A DNA stretch of 5,681 nucleotides from an uncultured Porphyromonadaceae bacterium. GTDB taxonomy: Bacteria; Bacteroidota; Bacteroidia; Bacteroidales; Muribaculaceae. The stretch spans positions 1-5,681 of the forward strand of contig CAJJOO010000112.1 in the NCBI GenBank assembly GCA_905193395.1, written 5' to 3'. Below the pieces are notes generated by a model. That model searched no databases, had not been told where the DNA came from, and saw only the letters and a program-made list of their open reading frames with translations. Within the stretch, counting starts at the first letter, position 1. Each line of letters begins with the position of its first letter. The position numbers and the translations under genes were made by a program. This document shows positions 1 to 5,681 of this stretch, piece by piece.

Positions 1-19
1 TATAATTGGTCTTGCATTG

Positions 20-61
20 TTTGCGGTTGCAAAGGTACGAATTTATTTCTTTCCCCGCAAA
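20..61. repeat. 7-bp inverted repeat around the leftward promoter
   Basis: TTTGCGG at 20-26 is the exact reverse complement of CCGCAAA at 55-61, with 28 bases between them. One arm covers the -33 TTTG of the leftward promoter and the other covers the predicted transcription start, so the pair could be an operator. The arms are short and one contains the promoter element itself, so chance is a real possibility. The loop is too long and the stem too short for a convincing intrinsic terminator for valS, and I found no better terminator in 1-84. Confidence 0.2.
29..61 (-). promoter_or_regulatory. Bacteroidetes-type promoter for a leftward gene outside the window
   Basis: On the minus strand a -33 element TTTG (58-61) is followed after 20 bases by a -7 element TACCTTTGC (29-37). 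This matches the Bacteroidetes primary sigma consensus TTTG-N19-21-TAnnTTTG. Transcription would start around position 22-25 and run leftward out of the window. The promoter lies 24 bases past the valS stop, so the gene to the left probably has its own start signal as well as possible read-through from valS. A minus-strand ATG at 15-17 is followed by only five full codons before the edge, too little to call a gene. Confidence 0.65.
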
Positions 62-84
62 TGATTTTTCTATATGAATATGTC

Positions 85-2781
<2,697 letters not shown>

Positions 2782-2821
2782 AGCAGAAATATATGTTGGT
2801 CGTTATTTTATAATTTAGTGT

Positions 2822-2853
2822 GCAAAGTTACTAATTATGACGCTATCGGCAAT
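2822..2853 (-). promoter_or_regulatory. Predicted valS promoter
   Basis: Read on the minus strand, the -7 element is TAACTTTGC (2822-2830), a full match to the Bacteroidetes TAnnTTTGC form. With a 19-base spacer the -33 position (2850-2853) reads ATTG, three of four bases of TTTG. Transcription would start near 2815-2818, giving an AT-rich leader of about 35 bases before the valS ATG. That leader is too short for a T-box or other riboswitch, and I see no attenuator hairpin in it. Confidence 0.6.
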
Positions 2854-2890
2854 CCAATATCCAAAAAAAATCTCTGTGGCGAAAAAACAC

Positions 2891-2922
2891 TTTGAAGATT
2901 AGGCAAGATTCCGTAACTTTGC
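2891..2922 (+). promoter_or_regulatory. Predicted promoter of the patatin-like/GH13 operon
   Basis: TTTG at 2891-2894 (-33) and TAACTTTGC at 2914-2922 (-7) are separated by 19 bases, a full match to the Bacteroidetes primary sigma promoter. Six A residues at 2882-2887 lie just upstream and could act as an UP-like element. Transcription would begin near 2926-2929, leaving only about 11-14 bases of leader before the ATG at 2940. A GAGGA at 2934-2938 resembles a Shine-Dalgarno core but sits one base from the ATG, too close to work in the classical way. Confidence 0.75.
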
Positions 2923-2939
2923 ACACATAAAACGAGGAA

Positions 2940-3755
2940 ATGGAAACGCCCAACGATACTTCGGAAAGGATCTATGACCTGGGAGTCGCCCTTACCGGCG
3001 GCGGCGCGCGTGGATTCGCACACGCCGGAGCCCTTGCCGCCATCGAGGAGGCAGGTCTCAAGCCTCGGATTCTAGCCGGCGTCAGGGCCGGCAGCATTGT
3101 CGCGACACTCTATGCAGCCGGTGTCAAGCCTGCCCGTTTCGTCGAACTGTTCTCCAACCATTCGTTCCGCGACTTTGTGGACCTTCGCCCCGGCTCTGGC
3201 GGAATCTTCAGCACGGCTCCCTTCGAGAAATTTCTTAAAAAGAATCTCGGGCCCTACGAAAAACTCGAGGACCTGCCGATTCCCGTCTACCTCGGCGTGA
3301 CGGATTTCGACAATGCCCGTGCCGCGGAATTCCATAGCGGCGAGATGAGCCGACGCGTCATGGCCTCGTGCTGCATCCCCATTGTGTTCCGCCCCGTCGA
3401 AATCGACGGCACGGCCTATGTGGACGGCGGCGTGCTGCGGAACCACCCGGCCTGGATAATACGTGACAAGTGCAAGTACCTTATCGGAATAAACGTCAGC
3501 CCGCTGTCCAACCGCGAGAAGGCCGATTCCTTTATTTCCGTAGCCATGCGTACATACAACCTCATGGCCAAGGCCAATCAACTGGATGACATGAATCTGT
3601 GCGACCTCAATGTGGAACCGATGGAAATCGCCCACTACCGCACCTTTGACCTCCGTTATATAAATAATGTCTATATGAGCGGATATCTCCACGCCCGCAA
3701 GGCGCTCCGCGATGCGGGACTGTGGAAAGCCGCCGGCTCCCCCGCCGATAAATGA
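2940..3755 (+). CDS. Patatin-like phospholipase family protein lacking the nucleophile serine
   Basis: Active patatin-like proteins are lipid acyl hydrolases that use a Ser-Asp dyad. This 271-residue protein is essentially a lone patatin domain. It has the oxyanion-hole loop GGGARG (20-25) followed by FAHAGAL, the expected nucleophile elbow at 47-51, the segment CCIPIVFRPVEIDG (144-157), and the catalytic-Asp motif YVDGG (160-164, Asp162). The elbow reads G-V-R-A-G instead of G-x-S-x-G, with Arg49 (AGG, 3084-3086) in the nucleophile position. Hydrolase activity is therefore not expected if the sequence is correct. The adjacent Ser52 follows the elbow and is not an obvious substitute. There is no signal peptide or membrane segment, so a cytoplasmic location is predicted. 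The start at 2940 is the first ATG after the promoter and leaves about 14 residues before the first beta strand. The TGA stop overlaps the ATG of the GH13 gene, which points to co-translation. Family assignment is firm, but the biological role is unknown. Confidence 0.9.
   Translation: METPNDTSERIYDLGVALTGGGARGFAHAGALAAIEEAGLKPRILAGVRAGSIVATLYAAGVKPARFVELFSNHSFRDFVDLRPGSGGIFSTAPFEKFLKKNLGPYEKLEDLPIPVYLGVTDFDNARAAEFHSGEMSRRVMASCCIPIVFRPVEIDGTAYVDGGVLRNHPAWIIRDKCKYLIGINVSPLSNREKADSFISVAMRTYNLMAKANQLDDMNLCDLNVEPMEIAHYRTFDLRYINNVYMSGYLHARKALRDAGLWKAAGSPADK
3752..3755 (+). promoter_or_regulatory. ATGA stop/start overlap (probable translational coupling)
   Basis: The TGA stop of the patatin-like gene (3753-3755) and the ATG of the GH13 gene (3752-3754) share bases in the four-base sequence ATGA. 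Such overlaps commonly let a terminating ribosome restart on the next gene. No Shine-Dalgarno sequence stands before this ATG, which fits re-initiation. A second in-frame ATG at 3779-3781 is a possible alternative start. If that one is used, the genes are separated by 23 bases and the overlap has no role. Confidence 0.6.
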
Positions 3756-5536
3756 AACCCGCCTTTACCAAGAACCCGATGAAGACCAAAACCGAAAAGA
3801 ACGATACAAAGCCTGTCATCTACCAGTTGCTGCCTCGTCTCTTTACGAATTACAACGCCAATCCCGTTCCCGACGGCACCATCGAGCAAAACGGCTCGGG
3901 CAAACTGAATCTGATCACCGACAGGATTCTTGCCTCGATACGCGATATGGGAGTCACCCACATCTGGTATACCGGCGTGATTGAGCATGCCCATACACCG
4001 GATTACACACAGTTCGGCATATCCCGCCACAATCCACATATTATAAAAGGCAATGCCGGTAGTCCTTATGCCATCACCGATTATTATGACATCAACCCCG
4101 ACCTTGCCGTAAGCGTTCCTCACCGCCGCGAGGAATTCGACGATCTAGTGCGTCGCACCCACGCCGCCGGAATGAAGGTAATCATTGACTTCGTGCCCAA
4201 CCACGTGGGCCGCCAGTATGCCAGCGACTGCGCTCCCTCCGGAACCGAGGACCTGGGCCACGGCGACGACAAGGAAATGTTCTTCTCTCCGCAAAACAAC
4301 TTCTACTATATCACGCGCCAGCAGTTCGCCCCTGTCGGCGTGGACCTCGGTACAGGAAGCGACGCCTATGTCGAATTCCCTGCCAAGGCCTCCGGCGACG
4401 ACTGTTTCACCGCCTTCCCCGGCCCGTGCAACTGGTATGATACGGTGAAACTGAACTACGGTTACGACTACGGCGACGGTTCGCGGCATTACGATCCCAT
4501 TCCCTCGACCTGGTTCCGCATGTTGAATATCCTGCGCTACTGGGCCTCGAAGGGCGTCGACGGTTTCCGCTGCGACATGGTCCACATGGTCCCCGTGGAT
4601 TTCTGGCGCTGGGCCATTCCGCAGGTGCGCGAAATCAACCCCGGAATCATCTTTATCGCCGAGATTTACGATGTGGCTCTGTACCGGAAATTCATCCATA
4701 CAGCAGGTTTCGACTACCTGTATGACAAGGTGAACCTCTACGACAGCCTGCGTGCAATAGAGACCGCCAACCATTCCGCGGCGACACTCACTTCGTGCTG
4801 GCAGACCGTCGACGGAATCGGCGGCCACATGCTCAATTTCCTGGAAAATCACGACGAACAGCGTTTCGCCTCCGAGTTCTATGCCGGTGACGCCTCGAAA
4901 GTCACGCCTTCGCTGATTGTCAGCGCTTTGATTTCCACCGGTCCGTTCATGCTCTATGCCGGACAGGAACTGGGCGAGAAGGCCGAGGACGCCGAGGGTT
5001 ACAGCGGTCACGACGGCCGCACCACAATTTTCGATTACTGGAGCATCCCCACCCTGCGGCGCTGGCTCAACCACGGCCGTTGCGACGGGCACCTCTCTGA
5101 CGCCGAGAAGGCACTCCGTGCCCTCTATACCCGCGTGATGAAAATCTGCAACGAGGAAAAGGCCGTGGCATCGGGCGACTTCTTCGACCTGATGTATGTC
5201 AATTACGACAATCCGCGTTTCAATCCCCACCGCCAGTTTGCCTTCATCCGCCACAAGGGCAACGAGATGCTGCTGATTGCGGTCAACTTCGCCGATTCCG
5301 AGGCCAATGTCTCGATCAACATTCCGGCACATGCCTTCGATTATCTCGGCATAGACCGCGGATTCGCCATGGCCCGCGACCTTCTTTCGGGTCAGGAATC
5401 GCTCAAAGTGCTGAGCGACGCCGAAGGCTTCGCCACCCACATACCCGCCCACGGCGCCGTGGTGTGGAAAATAGACACTTCAGCCATAACTCCTCCTGAC
5501 GGCGCTGTCAAGGCCGGAAAGACTCCAAAAGAATAA
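3752..5536 (+). CDS. Alpha-amylase family glycoside hydrolase (GH13), predicted cytoplasmic
   Basis: GH13 enzymes cleave or transfer alpha-glucosidic bonds in starch, glycogen or maltodextrins with a retaining mechanism. This 594-residue protein shows the TIM-barrel motifs in order: DFVPNH (146-151), GFRCDMVHM (271-279) with Arg273 and nucleophile Asp275, FIAEIYD (301-307) with acid/base Glu304, and FLENHDEQR (363-371) with His367 and Asp368. A long domain-B region lies at about 152-260, and a C-terminal beta domain probably covers about 485-575. The classical alpha-amylase Lys-His pair three and four residues after the nucleophile is replaced by His278-Met279, so substrate is uncertain. The N-terminus is charged and has no signal peptide or lipobox, unlike secreted Sus-type amylases. 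This suggests action on internal glycogen or imported oligosaccharides. The 3752 start overlaps the previous stop codon. Met10 (3779) is a possible alternative that would place the conserved VIYQLLPRLF strand close to the start. It resembles GH13 proteins I recall from Bacteroidales. Family is certain, specificity is not. Confidence 0.95.
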   Translation: MKPAFTKNPMKTKTEKNDTKPVIYQLLPRLFTNYNANPVPDGTIEQNGSGKLNLITDRILASIRDMGVTHIWYTGVIEHAHTPDYTQFGISRHNPHIIKGNAGSPYAITDYYDINPDLAVSVPHRREEFDDLVRRTHAAGMKVIIDFVPNHVGRQYASDCAPSGTEDLGHGDDKEMFFSPQNNFYYITRQQFAPVGVDLGTGSDAYVEFPAKASGDDCFTAFPGPCNWYDTVKLNYGYDYGDGSRHYDPIPSTWFRMLNILRYWASKGVDGFRCDMVHMVPVDFWRWAIPQVREINPGIIFIAEIYDVALYRKFIHTAGFDYLYDKVNLYDSLRAIETANHSAATLTSCWQTVDGIGGHMLNFLENHDEQRFASEFYAGDASKVTPSLIVSALISTGPFMLYAGQELGEKAEDAEGYSGHDGRTTIFDYWSIPTLRRWLNHGRCDGHLSDAEKALRALYTRVMKICNEEKAVASGDFFDLMYVNYDNPRFNPHRQFAFIRHKGNEMLLIAVNFADSEANVSINIPAHAFDYLGIDRGFAMARDLLSGQESLKVLSDAEGFATHIPAHGAVVWKIDTSAITPPDGAVKAGKTPKE

Positions 5537-5566
5537 ACAACAATATTTTCACCATACCCAAAAGCA

Positions 5567-5681
5567 ATGGATAACACCCTACCCCCTTTCAAAATTTTCG
5601 CCGGCACCAAATCCCGCTACATGGCCGAGGAAATCTGCAAAGACCTCGGCGTTGAACTCGGCAAGATGAACATTCAGCATT
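5567..5681 (+). CDS. prs: Ribose-phosphate pyrophosphokinase (PRPP synthetase), N-terminal 38 codons only
   Basis: PRPP synthetase transfers pyrophosphate from ATP to ribose 5-phosphate, supplying PRPP for purine, pyrimidine, NAD, histidine and tryptophan synthesis in the cytoplasm. Only the first 38 residues and one base of codon 39 are in the window. They read as the family's opening strand and helix: FKIFAGTKSRYMAEEICKDLG (residues 8-28), then LGKMNIQH (31-38), where the conserved FxDGE motif would come next, just past the edge. The match to Bacteroidales Prs is from memory. The ATG lies 30 bases after the GH13 stop with no Shine-Dalgarno sequence. A TATTTTC at 5544-5550 is a poor -7 match with no TTTG upstream, so read-through from the upstream pair is the simplest source of transcription visible here. 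The ATP and ribose-phosphate binding loops lie outside the window. Confidence 0.88.
   Translation, partial: MDNTLPPFKIFAGTKSRYMAEEICKDLGVELGKMNIQH

Larger units (their letters stand above)
2818..2926. repeat. 14-bp perfect inverted repeat formed by the two divergent promoters
   Basis: GTGTGCAAAGTTAC at 2818-2831 is the exact reverse complement of GTAACTTTGCACAC at 2913-2926, with 81 bases between the arms. Each arm contains the -7 element of one divergent promoter (valS leftward, patatin-like gene rightward) plus the four to five bases leading into the predicted transcription start. Matching stops at both ends of the arms. The core nine bases would match anyway because both are good -7 boxes. 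The identity of the remaining five bases is what makes it a repeat. The space between holds A-tracts (2863-2870, 2882-2887) and no gene. Confidence 0.7.

Noticed and set aside
1..17. A possible leftward gene start at the minus-strand ATG at 15-17 (M-Q-D-Q-L).
   Set aside because: Only five full codons are visible and the ATG would be within about 10 bases of the predicted transcript start, so it cannot be told from chance.
61..84. A possible valS terminator near the small ATAT-GA-ATAT palindrome.
   Set aside because: The stem is four A/T pairs with a two-base loop and no following T-run in the valS direction, so it is not a credible intrinsic terminator.
2782..2817. A T-box or other amino-acid-responsive leader for valS.
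   Set aside because: The predicted leader is about 35 AT-rich bases with no stem structure or specifier region, and T-box control is not typical of Bacteroidota.
3072..3692. A 206-codon minus-strand open frame opposite the patatin-like gene.
   Set aside because: It is antisense to a domain with clear family motifs, and its translation shows no recognisable protein signature.
4145..5452. A 435-codon minus-strand open frame inside the GH13 gene.
   Set aside because: The composition is the same mirrored-codon type (rich in V, G, H, E), no motif or promoter is visible, and it is fully covered by the GH13 coding sequence with all catalytic motifs intact.
5541..5550. TATTTTC as a -7 element for prs.
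   Set aside because: It misses the final TG of TAnnTTTG and has no TTTG 19-21 bases upstream.

Overview
The window reads as ordinary chromosomal DNA from a fairly GC-rich member of the Bacteroidota, most likely order Bacteroidales. Three things point there. Three predicted promoters have the Bacteroidetes form (TTTG, a spacer of about 20 bases, then TAnnTTTGC). No start codon is preceded by a well-placed Shine-Dalgarno sequence. The valyl-tRNA synthetase and PRPP synthetase sequences resemble Bacteroidales versions as I remember them. A gut family such as Muribaculaceae is plausible, but this is a guess.

Layout. Positions 1-84 hold the right-hand part of an intergenic region, with a convincing promoter firing leftward out of the window. 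Positions 85-2781 (minus strand) are a complete valS. Positions 2782-2939 are a divergent promoter region: valS is read leftward and a three-gene group rightward. That group is a patatin-like protein (2940-3755), a GH13 alpha-amylase-family protein (3752-5536) that overlaps it by four bases (ATGA), and the first 38 codons of prs (5567 to the window end). Only 30 bases separate the GH13 gene from prs, and I see no terminator or good promoter there.

How the genes fit together. valS and prs are housekeeping genes, for tRNA-Val charging and PRPP synthesis. The patatin-like and GH13 proteins both lack a signal peptide, so both are predicted to be cytoplasmic. Their overlap suggests coupled translation and perhaps linked function, but no pathway joining them is evident from the sequence.

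The most notable observation is that the patatin-like protein keeps its glycine-rich oxyanion loop and its catalytic-Asp DGG motif, but has arginine (codon AGG at 3084-3086) where the GxSxG nucleophile serine should be. It is either a catalytically dead family member or the product of a one-base mutation or sequencing error. The GH13 protein has all four catalytic motifs but lacks the Lys-His pair that follows the nucleophile in classical alpha-amylases, so its substrate is uncertain. I found no mobile element, CRISPR array, tRNA or rRNA, and no clear sign of a wholly new system.
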